This document shows, in pieces, positions 18,035 to 28,754 of a DNA stretch of 64,000 bases (the stretch's first letter is position 1; each line of letters begins with the position of its first letter). The notes under the pieces are model-generated. The model was not told the DNA's origin, ran no database searches, and was given only the letters and a program-made list of their open reading frames with translations. Position numbers and translations under genes: made by a program. Origin of the DNA: Corallium rubrum (Eukaryota; Cnidaria; Anthozoa; Scleralcyonacea; Coralliidae); NCBI GenBank assembly GCA_964035015.1, contig OZ035997.1, positions 27,751,067 through 27,815,066 on the forward strand, in the 5' to 3' direction.

Positions 18035-19458
18035 CCAAAGTAACTACATCTTCAGAAAGGAAGAGAAAAGGAGGTGGAACATCTTGCTGTATTCCTACAT
18101 GTGATAGCAACACAAAGCGAAATCCAGAACTTTCATTTTACCAATTTCCCACTGACAGAAAGCTGAGAAAGATGTGGTTGCATTGGGTTGGTAGAGCTGA
18201 CTTTGCTCCAAATAAATATCACAAAGTTTGTTCTAGACATTTCAAAGGTGGGAAGAAGACTTCTATTCATAACATTCCAACCATTGTAAGCAAAGTTATA
18301 TTGCCTACACCAACCAAACCTAGACAAACATCCAAATGTAGAGATAGAGCTAACACAAAGCAGGACATCAACCATAGTCAGATGAAAGAAGAAACCACAC
18401 CATTGGAAGACATGCATCATAAGATCTCAGAACTTGAACATTTGGTTAACACTTTGGAACAAAATAAGAAAGAGCAAGAAGAGGAAATTTCCCATCTTGA
18501 GGAAAAGGTTCAGCAACATACTTTCTCTGTACATCGATTTAAAAACAGTGATAGTGATTTTGAGTTCTACACTGGGTTTTGTAATTACAATACATTTAAG
18601 GCATTTTATGATTATCTTTGTCCTGCTTGTGAAAGATTACAGTACATTGGGTCTTGCAACAGTACAACACAAACCACAACACGGCAGAAGGGTGGACCAA
18701 AGCGGTTGTTACCCCCAGAGGAAGAGCTATTCTTGTGTCTTTCAAGACTTAGATTGGGTTTGTTGGAAAGGGACTTAGCAAACCGGTTTCACATATCTGC
18801 ATCTCAGGTGTCAAGAATTTGGGTTACATGGCTTGACTTCTTGTACAGAAGGTTAAGATCCATCCCCATTTGGCCCTCACAAGATTATGTAAGGGAAACA
18901 ATGCCTCAAAGTTTTAAGGAAAATTATCCAAATACTAGGGTCATACTTGATTGTACAGAATTATTTGTAGAAATGCCCTCTGAACCAAGAAGTCAAAGTG
19001 CTACCTTTTCAACATACAAACACCATAATACTGGCAAAGGTCTGGTTGGTATTTCTCCCAGAGGTGACTTAACATTTGTCTCAGAACTTTATGCAGGAAA
19101 CACATCAGATAAGCAACTGACAAACGACTGTGGAGTTTTGAAGTTACTCGAACCAGGTGATGAGATAATGGCAGATAGAGGGTTTGGAATTGAGGATGAC
19201 TTACCAGCTGATGTGTCGTTAAACCTACCTCCCTTCCTTGGTGAACAGAAACAATTTTCTGAAGAGGATGAAGTAAAAACAAGAAGGATTGCCAAACATC
19301 GAATCCACGTTGAACGAGCCATTCGGAGAATAAAGAACTTTCGCATTCTTCAACATAACTTACCTATTTCAATGGCTGCAGACTTGAACAAGATTTGGGT
19401 TATCTGCTCTTATCTTACTTTGTTCTGCAGACCATTGATCCAAGAGCCGGAAGAGTGA
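17977..19458 (+). CDS. THAP-domain DDE transposase, intact
   Basis: 493 codons, single exon, ATG at 17977. Residues about 30-100 form a THAP zinc finger (CCIPTC, then FYQFP, W-V-G-R, VCSRHF), which binds transposon ends. A coiled coil follows (about 135-180; HKISELEHLVNTLEQNKK). A helix-turn-helix comes next (LPPEEELFLCLSRLRLG to RFHISASQVSRIW). The DDE_Tnp_4 catalytic core has its first Asp in VILDCTE, second Asp in IMADRGFG and Glu in HVERAIRRIK. All three are present, with no frameshift or stop, so the enzyme may be active. About the first 19 codons lie inside the left TIR. An analogous sequence in the right TIR has lost one base just after the ATG. Confidence 0.93.
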   Translation: MDNEPCTSMESDKKLATLGAKVTTSSERKRKGGGTSCCIPTCDSNTKRNPELSFYQFPTDRKLRKMWLHWVGRADFAPNKYHKVCSRHFKGGKKTSIHNIPTIVSKVILPTPTKPRQTSKCRDRANTKQDINHSQMKEETTPLEDMHHKISELEHLVNTLEQNKKEQEEEISHLEEKVQQHTFSVHRFKNSDSDFEFYTGFCNYNTFKAFYDYLCPACERLQYIGSCNSTTQTTTRQKGGPKRLLPPEEELFLCLSRLRLGLLERDLANRFHISASQVSRIWVTWLDFLYRRLRSIPIWPSQDYVRETMPQSFKENYPNTRVILDCTELFVEMPSEPRSQSATFSTYKHHNTGKGLVGISPRGDLTFVSELYAGNTSDKQLTNDCGVLKLLEPGDEIMADRGFGIEDDLPADVSLNLPPFLGEQKQFSEEDEVKTRRIAKHRIHVERAIRRIKNFRILQHNLPISMAADLNKIWVICSYLTLFCRPLIQEPEE

Positions 19459-19880
19459 ATGTCTCGGACAAATAAGTAATTGTGCAAACAATTCTTTATC
19501 ATCATGATATATACACATCACAATTGGTGTGAATGAAAGGTTACCAGCCATAATATTATTTGTGTACTTAAAGCAGTATCTTTTTATAAAGCAGAAAACT
19601 TCTGTGTACATATTATTGTATTCAGAATTTTTAATATGGCACAACATATTTTATCAATACTGTAGTAATTAAGTTCATTTAACAATTTCGTTTCCTATTA
19701 TTTAGGATTAGAGTTTGATTCTTTAACAGTCAAATTGTTATTTGTTAATATCCACTTTTCTTGTGTTTAAATGCTTCAGCAGGCTTACAATCAGGTGTTT
19801 TTCAGACTGAAGGACTAAATGTTCTTCTAATTTTTTGTATGAAAATGCGGGAATATCTTTTAAGCTCTTTGTCCACCCAT
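19459..19880. other. Transposase 3' flank, no further gene
   Basis: Unique sequence between the transposase stop and the right TIR, with only short frames. Confidence 0.5.
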
Positions 19881-21013
19881 CTCCTAAAGTTGCCAATTTT
19901 TTATCTGACTCCATTGAAGTACACGGTTCATTATCATTTTATAAATTAATATTAAAACCTATTTACAATTATATATGAGTTATTAATATGCTTTTTTATA
20001 ATTATATATTTTAGAATTTACTATTTACAGATTTATGTACAGTACCTACCTAAAAATTTTAATATTAACTATCAAGATTTATAAAACTACTACTAAAATT
20101 TGCAAGTTAAGATTATATCAACTATAACTATATTATCTATGAATAGAACACTGAGAAAAATTCGAAATTTATAAGTTAAAGAATGTCGTACAGTGTTTAG
20201 CCTAAAATTAAAATTTCCAAGTCACTGTTTTACAAAGCTTGTTGCCTACAACACAGCAACAAAACTCGGTAAATTTTCAACGTTTTAAGCGAATTTATAG
20301 TTATAAATATGTATTTACAGCCTACACTAGTTCTAGAACCTACTGGTTTATTTGACAGGATATGAACCGACCACAACAAAGGAAGCAGAATAGAAAAACA
20401 ACAGTAGAAACCAAGGCAAAAGTGCTTTCTTCTTGGTGTTTTTACAAAGTGCTAGTGCCGTTGCCGATAAAACCGGTTTGTTTTCGCGCCAAAAAGTTTA
20501 AAGAGACTTTAAAAACATTATCTTCAGAGGACACGCTTAATCGAACGAATGACAGACATCATCGCCAAAGGTTGTCAATTTCAACAAACGAAAAAATCAT
20601 TACAGAACACTTGGTAATTCAGAAAATACGAGATCGGGATAGAACAACAACACACACATGTCTGTTAGGCAAAATGATGAGCTGTCCGATGTTCACTAAG
20701 CTTACTCACCTGAAAACGTCGAGAAGAACCTCCCTTTGGGAACGTATTTACTAGCATATTCTTCACTCTTTCAATAGTTCTATAGCAATTTTCTCGTCCA
20801 TTTCTGCTCTGATTTCGCTGTCCTTGGCACACAACGTTCTATATAGTCGCCCAAATACATTCCCCTTTTCGAAATTCTACTGCGCTACAAAAAATGTGCT
20901 TAAAAGAATCCATTCTTCTCACAAGCAAAATGCTCGTTTCGTGACGGCCATTTCGCCTGCAAGTGAAGCGCTACCATTCTACCCATGATGCATTGCTGTA
21001 ATGCAAATTGTCC
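19881..21013 (-). repeat. Right TIR of the THAP transposon
   Basis: Inverted copy of 16906-18034. The complement of the transposase start is present at about 19920-19943 with ATGATAATGAACC instead of ATGGATAATGAACC. The outward 130-codon frame at 20362-20754 differs from its left-arm twin at a few residues. Confidence 0.9.
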
Positions 21014-21313
21014 ATTGGTGTTTAGTATTTTATTTTGGCCAACGCCAGACGATTTTATTCACCTCTGGGAAAGCCCTCGCTTAGGAACGATTTATTAATA
21101 AAGTAAGAAAATCGCTTTGTATTTACAACAATATTCTTTTTTCCTACGATAAGTACATGTCAGTGGTCGCTACCATTAGCAGAAGGACCCATAAATGCCG
21201 CCATTTTGAAAGTGAAAATGGGGACACATTTTTGGCCAGCACCCGCAGTCCAGTTAAATATATAGGTCAGTGGTGTCCCCCTTTTCACTTTCAAAATGGC
21301 GGCATTTATGGGT

Positions 21314-22048
21314 CACTGACCTATATATATAACTGGACTGCGTGCTCCTATTACCTTTCAGTCAGGAAAAGTGTCCGCATTTTCACTTTCAAAATGGCGG
21401 CATTTATGGGTCCTTTTGCTAATGGTGAAGGCCGCTGACCGATACTTAAGATCTCTTAGTTCGTGTTGGACATGTTCGGTATTTCACTTTTTTTAAGAAA
21501 ACTAAGCTATTTGGTCGGATAAACTGTACGTATGTTGTAGCCAGATGAATTATCTTTCTTCCAGTATATTTTATAACTTCTACAGTGGATTATTTCTTGA
21601 GAAAACGTTCGGAGTAGACGGGCTAGGCAAACTTTGTCGAATTTTTGCCAAGTCAGCATAATATCGTCCTGGTCTCGAGTTTGTGTAAACAAAATATTTC
21701 GGTGGTTTTTCCACCATGTATTATTTAATATTTATGTTTGTTGCTGAGCGGCCCGGGATGTTTTCATGATAAGAATTTTATTGTAGTTCTGAAATACAAT
21801 AATAATAATTCTAAACTATTACTATTGTAGCTTTCTAGCGTCTGGGGAAGCCCTCGCATAGGAACGATATATTAATAAAGTAAGAAAATCGCTTTGTGTT
21901 TACAAAATATTCTTTTTTCCTACGATAAGTACATGTCAGTGGTCGCTACCATTAACAAAAGGACCCATAAATGCCGCCATTTTGAAAGTGAAAATGGGGA
22001 CACATTTTTGGCCAGCACCCGCAGTCCAGTTATATATATAGGTCAGTG
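21314..22048. mobile_element. Short internal copy of the array element
   Basis: Starts CACTGACCTATATATATAAC and ends ATATATAGGTCAGTG with the shared inner ends, but is only 735 bp. It is therefore an internally deleted member between copies 1 and 3 of the array. Confidence 0.75.
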
Positions 22049-22118
22049 TTATGGGTCCTTTTGCTAATGGTGAAGGTCGCTGACCGATATACCTAAGATC
22101 TCTACACAGCCAAAAATA

Positions 22119-22450
22119 GCACAGGTTGTTGCAACAATGATGGCTGAACAGCACTGTAACAAGGCGGCTATCATGCGTGAACAGCACTGTTGAACCAACA
22201 GTATTGTTCATCATTGTTCCAACAGCATTGTTCAGCAATGACGAAGCAACAGTAGCTGTTCATGGCTGTTGGAACAGGAGAGAACAACACTGTTAGAACA
22301 GCATTGTTCACCGTCGTTATAACATGGCTGTTCAGCACTGTTACTACATCGTGCCATAACAACCTGTTCTATCATGCATGAACAACACTGTTGGATTCAC
22401 ATGGTTGTTCAATGTTGTTTCAACAAGCGTGAACAGTGTTGTTGAACAAA
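22119..22450. repeat. Left block of AACAGYRCTGTT palindromes
   Basis: More than a dozen variants of AACAGCACTGTT, AACAGCATTGTTC and AACAACACTGTT in both orientations, as expected for multiple transposase-binding sites near the terminus. Confidence 0.85.
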
Positions 22451-23775
22451 AATAGTATGTACACGCGATTTTCTCGCGGTTATTTTGGCGAATCATTTCG
22501 TGAGCGATAAAAGAAAGGGGAAAGTGTCAAAGTAAACGCTTTCAGTAATATCTGGCATGGAAAAGTGAACAGAAGAGAGCCGAATTCTCAATTAAAGCAC
22601 TCAACACTTCACGTCTTTTCAAAAATATAATAGTTCAATGTTAATTTCAAGTTGTGGCATCTTTCTGCAAGTGTTTTTGTCGCTGAAAATACGTACCAAA
22701 ACCGTGTGGATTTACAGTGTCTTGAAGATGAAAAAAAGACAGTTTTCTTGACAGGCGAAGACTGACAGAAAGCTATTATGAAAACTATAAAGAAGTGGAT
22801 GCTGTTTTTTTTTAAATACGAAGAAACACAAAAATTGTAAAGAGGTTAATAAAAGGTAAAATCAAAGATGGACTGCTTTACAAAAAGTTATGGTGTCAGC
22901 AGCAAGAAGTATTTTTTTAACTTTTTCTATTCCAAGACAAAGTGGTTTTGTTTTCAACTAAATAAAGGTGAGTGTCAACTATCCAAATAACTAATATGCT
23001 TAATATTTTAGTAAGAAATATATTAATAGTAGAAAATAAGTTTCTTCTGACAAATTTTGTCACCCTTCTCATTGACATAATGAGAAGTAACAACTATGAT
23101 TTTTATTCCTATTTAATATTTTTTACCTGATTATGAGCTGTAATCATCAGAGCATTGTAGCTTCAAGCTCATGCATAGCTGACCATATTAAAAAGTGGCC
23201 CCCATAATAATTTCACTTGTTGAGTTTTTGGACCACCTTCATAATAGACCACATTTTTGTCATTTTTGTCAAAAATGACAGGTGGGTATATTAATTGTTG
23301 CAATGCCTTTTCACATGATGTACTATTAAAAATGATTCCTTGGCAAACTATGCCAAACAATAAAATTCAGTCCAGCCATTTTTGTATGAGGTGTGGAAGA
23401 TTATTTATATTCAATTTGGAAGAAAATCAGCCATTCTATTAAAGGAAGTTAATAGTTGTTCAACTTATTGGGAGGCAGGGTGCATATGTGTGTGGGGTTT
23501 TTTCTTCATGTTTTTGCATTGCATTTCACATAATGCAAGAAACAAATATGGATCAGGCCCAAGGTTAGATACATGCATAGAGGGGGTGGGGGTGGGGTGG
23601 TGTGCATGGAGAACTTCCAAAAGTATTTTTTTATAACATTGCATGTTAGAAATTCACAAATCACAATACAGTATTAAATACTTAAAACCATTTACACATC
23701 ACTATTAAAATAGCTAATTGCAAAGCTCTACACAGTACATTACTCTAATTTAAGGTCCTTTTATTTAAAATACAG

Positions 23776-24886
23776 GGAATACTACATCAGATACCCAAGA
23801 AATTTAGGACTAGCTAGCATGCTCCAGGATGCTAATCTGTCCTGTAGCCATTTGGACTCATCTTTCAGTTCAGGTAACAACATTCCTTTAATATCAGTGT
23901 ACATAATAATTGTAAGAGAACTGAAATTAAACTTCTCTTACAGCCATTATGAAAAATTTTGATGAGAGGAGCTTGGTTGAGTCAACTCATGTAAGCAGCC
24001 CCTAAGATTTCCTTTTAGATGTGCCAAATGACTGCAAGATTACTCCAAAATTTTTGTTAAAAAATACAATAAGCATTTAGCAAAAAATACATAACAAAAT
24101 ATGTAAATACACCAGCACTGCACAACAACATGATGCAGTGCTGCAAGGAAAATATTTTGGTTTTTACAGGAAATGTTTCAGGAAAAAGACAAGAAAAGAA
24201 TGAAATATTTAGGTTTGTCAACCAACATTCATTGCACTAAGGCAGAAAAATCCCAACTAAGGTTTCAAGAACTAAATGCGTTCTCTGTTTTCTCTTTCTT
24301 TACAGTATACAGTACATGGCTTGATTAACAGATATGGCAACAAAATACAATTGATGCTATTGTAAGTATATGTGAGTAAATGCATGAAAAAATAAGACCT
24401 TAATTAATTGGCAATTTAATTAAACAGGTTTAATTTATTAGAAACTAAATACCAGGTTTGATATTTGTCTTTTTATATAGCTTAATGGCACTTGGGCTAA
24501 TAACAAGAAGCTAGGATAATAGGATATAATGTATGTAAGTATTTTGCTTTATAGCACTGGCTTCACATGGGGATAATTCATAGCTGATAGCAATTTACAA
24601 CTATAAAAAACTGATATTTGTTTTTCTTCATTACTGCATGAGTTCACTTTGTAAATTTCAGTTTTGCCAGACAAGAAAAAATATATTAATTAGAAGACGA
24701 ATTTGCTTACATTCAACATATGTGGCTGAAAAATAATAGAAATTGGAGAATTTGTTTACGAATCACGAGTTCCAGGCACTAATCAACTGTTTCTTTTTCT
24801 CTTTTAATAGAAATAACATAGTTTGGAAGAGAATTTCAAAACTGCGACCTGGAGATCAACTCATAGACAGAGTAGTTTGGCAATGA
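23776..24886 (+). CDS. Hidden four-exon gene in the TA-flanked element
   Basis: Four short exons with good GT-AG borders join in one frame: 23776-23873, 23944-23990, 24306-24361 and 24811-24886. They give about 92 codons ending at TGA 24884-24886, with AATAAA at 24902-24907. Exon peptides begin EYYIRYPRNLGLAS, IMKNFDERSLVE, YTVHGLINRYGNKI and NNIVWKRISKLRPG. A possible ATG is at 23819; upstream exons are not resolved (a donor at about 22971 does not fit the phase). I do not recognise the protein. Four consistent phases plus a stop and poly(A) signal make chance unlikely. It could be a captured host gene end or the 3' part of an element protein. Confidence 0.6.
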
Positions 24887-25594
24887 GAAACTTGGGTTTT
24901 GAATAAAGACTGTTGCAACTTGCAAGCAAATATATTGCACCCTAACATTGTTTACGTTTTGTTTTTGTTTTTATACATATAAAAGAACATATATCTTTTT
25001 TCATTGTTCTAAAACACATGATATGTACGTTTAAACAGAATAAAGTTTTTACATACCTGTTGTTTCAGTCGCAGAGTTTTATTTGTCTCCATCTCGAACC
25101 CGTTTCTTCTGTATTGGCCACAAACTAATACAAACACACTGACATACCTACTTCCCAAAATACACAACCCAACATACCCATACTTTTTTCTATTAAAGTC
25201 AATAGCTTGTACACAGACATATTAAATGATGAAGGCGTTAAAACCTCCGTTGATATGCTTAAGGTACCCAAAAGTGTTGACATCTATACAGACCACAATA
25301 CCAATTTATACACTTCCACTTATACATACATCAAACAATTTACTATTTATATCCTGACATTATCCCACAATTACCCCTAAGGACAATGACTACCCCCGTT
25401 GTTGGCACCATGCACGCTTCACTGTGACCTGGAAACGAATGACGTAACACTACTTAACCCTTCTCTTACATACGGACACCCTCATTACATATCCGAAGAC
25501 TGACAAAGTGGGAAGAGGTTAGATGGGATGACTCTCTGGGACCTTTTCCGAAGATGTAGCCTTACGAAGCATGGATTTTAATGAAAACCTATCC

Positions 25595-25630
25595 CAATAC
25601 CCCCCTAACCCTAACCCCCTAACCCTAATA
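25595..25630. repeat. Short interstitial telomere-like run
   Basis: CCCTAACCCTAA followed by CCCCCTAACCCTAA, a few copies of the animal telomere hexamer within the TA-flanked element. Confidence 0.7.
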
Positions 25631-25804
25631 TCAAAAGTGTGGAAAGTGTGGGGTTTTGGGCCCTATTCTTCGGTCCTAGGAAAAATAGGATCGAAGAATA
25701 GGATCGCCATAAGAACGGCTGCGAAGGAGACTAGCTCTTTGCTCGTTGTCGAAGGCTCGAAGCAACCGGGGTAAATTTTCGTACCGGAGTTTTTTACGTC
25801 CAGG

Positions 25805-26060
25805 AAAACATCCCTGATACAGCCTGTTGCAACAACATTGTTCACGTCTGTTGGCACAGTAAAAACAGGATTGTTATCAGGCATGATAAACAATGTTCGA
25901 ACAGCATTGTTCACGCCTGTTGATTCATCATCCGTGAACATTGTTGTTCGAACAGGCATGAACAGCACTGTTGACAATACTGTCCACAGGGTGCAGCACA
26001 GCATTGTTCACGGCTGTTCCGAACAACACTGTTCACCCCTGTTGACAACTTGCAACAGGC
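25805..26060. repeat. Right block of AACAGYRCTGTT palindromes
   Basis: Counterpart of 22119-22450 with repeats such as AACAGCATTGTTCAC and GAACAACACTGTTCAC next to the right TIR. Confidence 0.85.
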
Positions 26061-27137
26061 TGTGCGTTTTTACGCGTGTAGTTCGTGTTGGACATGTTCA
26101 GTATTTCGCTTTTTCAAGAAAACTAAGCTATTTGGTTGGATAAACTGTACGTATGTTGTAGCCAGATGAATTATCTTTCTTCCAGTATATTTGGTAGCTT
26201 CTACAGTGGTTTACTTCTCGAGAAAACATTCGGAGAAGACATTATAATACACACGGAAAAAAAATTCAAAATAGCGGCCGCTATTATGATTTGGACATGT
26301 TCGGTATTTCGCTTTTTTTAGGTAAACTAAGCTATTTGGTCGGATAAACTGTACGTATGTTGTAGCAAGGTGAATTATCTTTCTGCCAATATATTTTATA
26401 ACTCCTACAGTGGATTATTTCTTGAGAAAACGTTCGGAGTAGACGGACTAGGCAAACTTTGTCGAATTTTTGCCAAGTCAGCATAATATCGTCCTGGTCT
26501 CGAGTTTGTGTAAACAAAATATTTCTAGTATTTATGTTTGTTGCTGAGCCTGAGCGGCCCGGGATGTTTTCATGAGAAGAGGCTTATTGTAGTTCTGAAC
26601 TACAATAATAATAATCCTAGACAATTACTGTTGTAGCTTTCTAGCAGTCTGCATTTAAAAGACGCGCCGGCTGGCGGTAACAGCACGAACACTTGGCAAT
26701 AAAATAAACAAGACTGTCAATACACATGGTCATGGAAATCTACAAACATTTCATTTTATGAAGTCGCCAGCTTTATAAAGCACCGCTGAAAATCACGACA
26801 AAATCGTAAAGAAGCGAGGCATACCAAGTTCTTCGTAGGGGCTATTTACATGGGAGGCGATATTCCTAGTATTTGTCAGGCAAATAATCCAGGAGGCCTC
26901 TTGAGTCGTTCCACAAGAAATTAACAATGACCAACCTGCATGCATTAACTCTTTTCTGTCCGAATTTATTGGTCTTTACTCTTTAGTATTTTATTCTGGC
27001 TAACGCCAGACGATTTTATTCACCTCTGGGGAAGCCCTCGCATAGGAACGATTTATTAATAAAGTAAGAAAATCGCTTTGTGTTTACAAAAATATTCTTT
27101 TTTCCTACGATAAGTACATGTCAGTGGTCGCTACCAT

Positions 27138-28167
27138 CAGGGCGTCTATAAGATAGGGCGGTGAAACGCCGATCTGACGTACTGAAACATGTGTGATGCA
27201 CTTTAGGCATGGGGCGAGCGCGGCCAACTGCAAATTTTGATCAAAACAAAAAATCCATGTGAAATTCAAGGACGTTGATTAAATCTCTTATAATGCTGCA
27301 ACTATTGACTCGATTGCTGGTGTAAGTTTTTTGTTTTGTTATCCATACGTTGTACTGTTCATATAACATGGTGGAAGGCATTCTTAAGTATAAAACGACT
27401 AAAATTTCCAATGTTGAAGCCGAAGACATTTATGGCTTCCTTGTCTAATTTTGCTCCACGAATAGAACATTTTAATTATTTCCTAACTCAAAAACGAGCC
27501 AGAACTTAGCTTTTTTAAAGACATGTCTGGAAGGCATTAAACTTTATTCCTCTCAAATTTTATCGCGTAATTTTTTGAGCTTTTTTAGCAATAGCGTGTT
27601 GATTGCAGCCTAAAAATCTGGTTACAGTTGAGACATTTTCCTGGCTCGAATGTTCTGAAAATGTACGTATTTGAAAGGTAGTTAAGCGTCATGTGGTCAC
27701 TTTTATATTTTTAATCAACAAAAGAATACATGTTCTTCTTACCGTATGATCATCCTTCACCAGAAACCAAAATATTAAGAGGAAATGTGAATTCTCTTCC
27801 AGCAAACTTTCGTTTCGTTCATCATGGCGGCTTCCGCAGTTCCAACTCGCACTCGTTTTGTAAAATATTTAATAACTTGCCCTGGCACCAGAACTTAGCA
27901 AATCCAAGGACGGTTACTCCATTAATAGATCTATCTTTGGTGTAAATATTGTTACTTAATTTTTTGAGCTTTTTTGCTGCATGCGAACAAACACGTCGCA
28001 AAGGGAAAAAATATATTTGGCAGACAATGCCCAGTCCTCGCGCGTCTTTAGCAATGTCTGGCAGGTAAATAATCTCCTTCAATGTTCGAATATTCGGGGG
28101 GTCCCGCGCATCACACATACTTCAGGGCACACGGCTCGTTTCCCCGCCCTATCTTATAGACGCCCTG
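27138..28167. mobile_element. 1-kb hAT-type non-autonomous element
   Basis: TIRs CAGGGCGTCTATAAGATAGG and the complement ending CGCCCTG. The flanks GCTACCAT (27130-27137) and GCTACCAT (28167-28174) share their last base with the terminus, so the duplication is 7-8 bp. The inner motif TGTGATGC is shared with the element at 33702-34921, the same family. No long frame. Confidence 0.85.
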
Positions 28168-28291
28168 CTACCATTAACAAAAGGACCCATAAATGCCGCC
28201 ATTTTGAAAGTGAAAATGGGGACACATTTTTGGCCAGCACCCGCAGTCCAGTTATATATATAGGTCAGTGGATACGACGAAGGCAAAACAG

Positions 28292-28497
28292 AGACATCGA
28301 CAATTGTTCCATCGCTTCCGAAGCGACAGTTTCATTTTCAAAGCAATCACGTGGTGTATTATTATGTACGTAATAGCTTGTTTACGCACTTAACAATTGG
28401 ATGTTTATCACGTGGTACATGTGAATACACCACGTGATTGCTTTGAAATTGATCTGCGGTTAACGAAAGCGATGAAAAAATCGTCGATGTCTCGCTC
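28292..28497. repeat. Hairpin MITE next to the LINE
   Basis: TTTCAAAGCAATCACGTGGT at 28336 is mirrored at 28448. An outer weaker repeat (GAGACATCGAC with GTCGATGTCTC) encloses it. Confidence 0.75.
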
Positions 28498-28754
28498 TAC
28501 TGGTTTGAGTATTATTAACATGGTCTATCTATATAGCCTATATAGAATCCAGATCCCTTGATCTGGAGCTAGAAAAACAACTTTGACGAACAACGGATCA
28601 AACTATTCGCACGGTAGTCGATATATCGAGAGAGATCGCATGCGGATATCAGTGGAGTCATAATCCCGAGAATTGTATTTTAGTCAATATTTCTTCTTCC
28701 TCAGCTGGTTGCCACCAAACAACTGGCTCTCAACATTTTTTTGTTCCTTCATTG

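Larger units (their letters stand above)
16906..21013 (+). mobile_element. 4.1-kb THAP/DDE transposon with 1.1-kb TIRs
   Basis: The ends are GGACAATTTGCATTACAGC and its complement, flanked by AT on both sides (16904-16905, 21014-21015). Inverted repeats span 16906-18034 and 19881-21013 with very few differences. They enclose one transposase gene. The AT duplication, THAP domain and DDE_Tnp_4 type suggest the IS4EU/ISL2EU group, which is an inference. Near-identical arms and an open transposase imply recent activity. Confidence 0.9.
22105..26078. mobile_element. 4-kb TA-flanked element with palindromic subterminal repeats
   Basis: The element interrupts the array repeat exactly at ATCTC-TA-GTTCGTG; TA is present at 22103-22104 and 26079-26080. 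The TIRs are imperfect: CACAGCCAAAAATAGCACAG against CACGCGTAAAAACGCACAGC, then TGTTGCAA on both. Inside each end lie many copies of the palindromic motif GAACAGCACTGTTC. The TA duplication fits Tc1/mariner. No transposase is seen, but a spliced gene is. Confidence 0.85.
15713..28270. mobile_element. 12.6-kb nested repeat array bounded by one 8-bp duplication
   Basis: The array starts CACTGACCTATATATATAAC at 15713 and ends with the inverted form at 28270. Its outer flanks are identical: GATACGAC at 15705-15712 and at 28271-28278. Inside are three consecutive copies of one non-autonomous element: 15713-21272, 21314-22048 and about 22049-28270. They share long ends (AAAATGGCGGCATTTATGGG, GTCCAGTTATATATATAGG). 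Copy 1 is broken by the THAP transposon; copy 3 by a TA-flanked element and a hAT-type element. An 8-bp duplication and CACTGACC ends fit hAT, but no transposase of its own is present. Confidence 0.85.

Noticed and set aside
22119-26060. CRISPR-like array of short repeats
   Set aside because: Repeats are palindromic variants without regular spacers, occur at both ends of a TIR element in a eukaryotic genome, and no cas genes exist.
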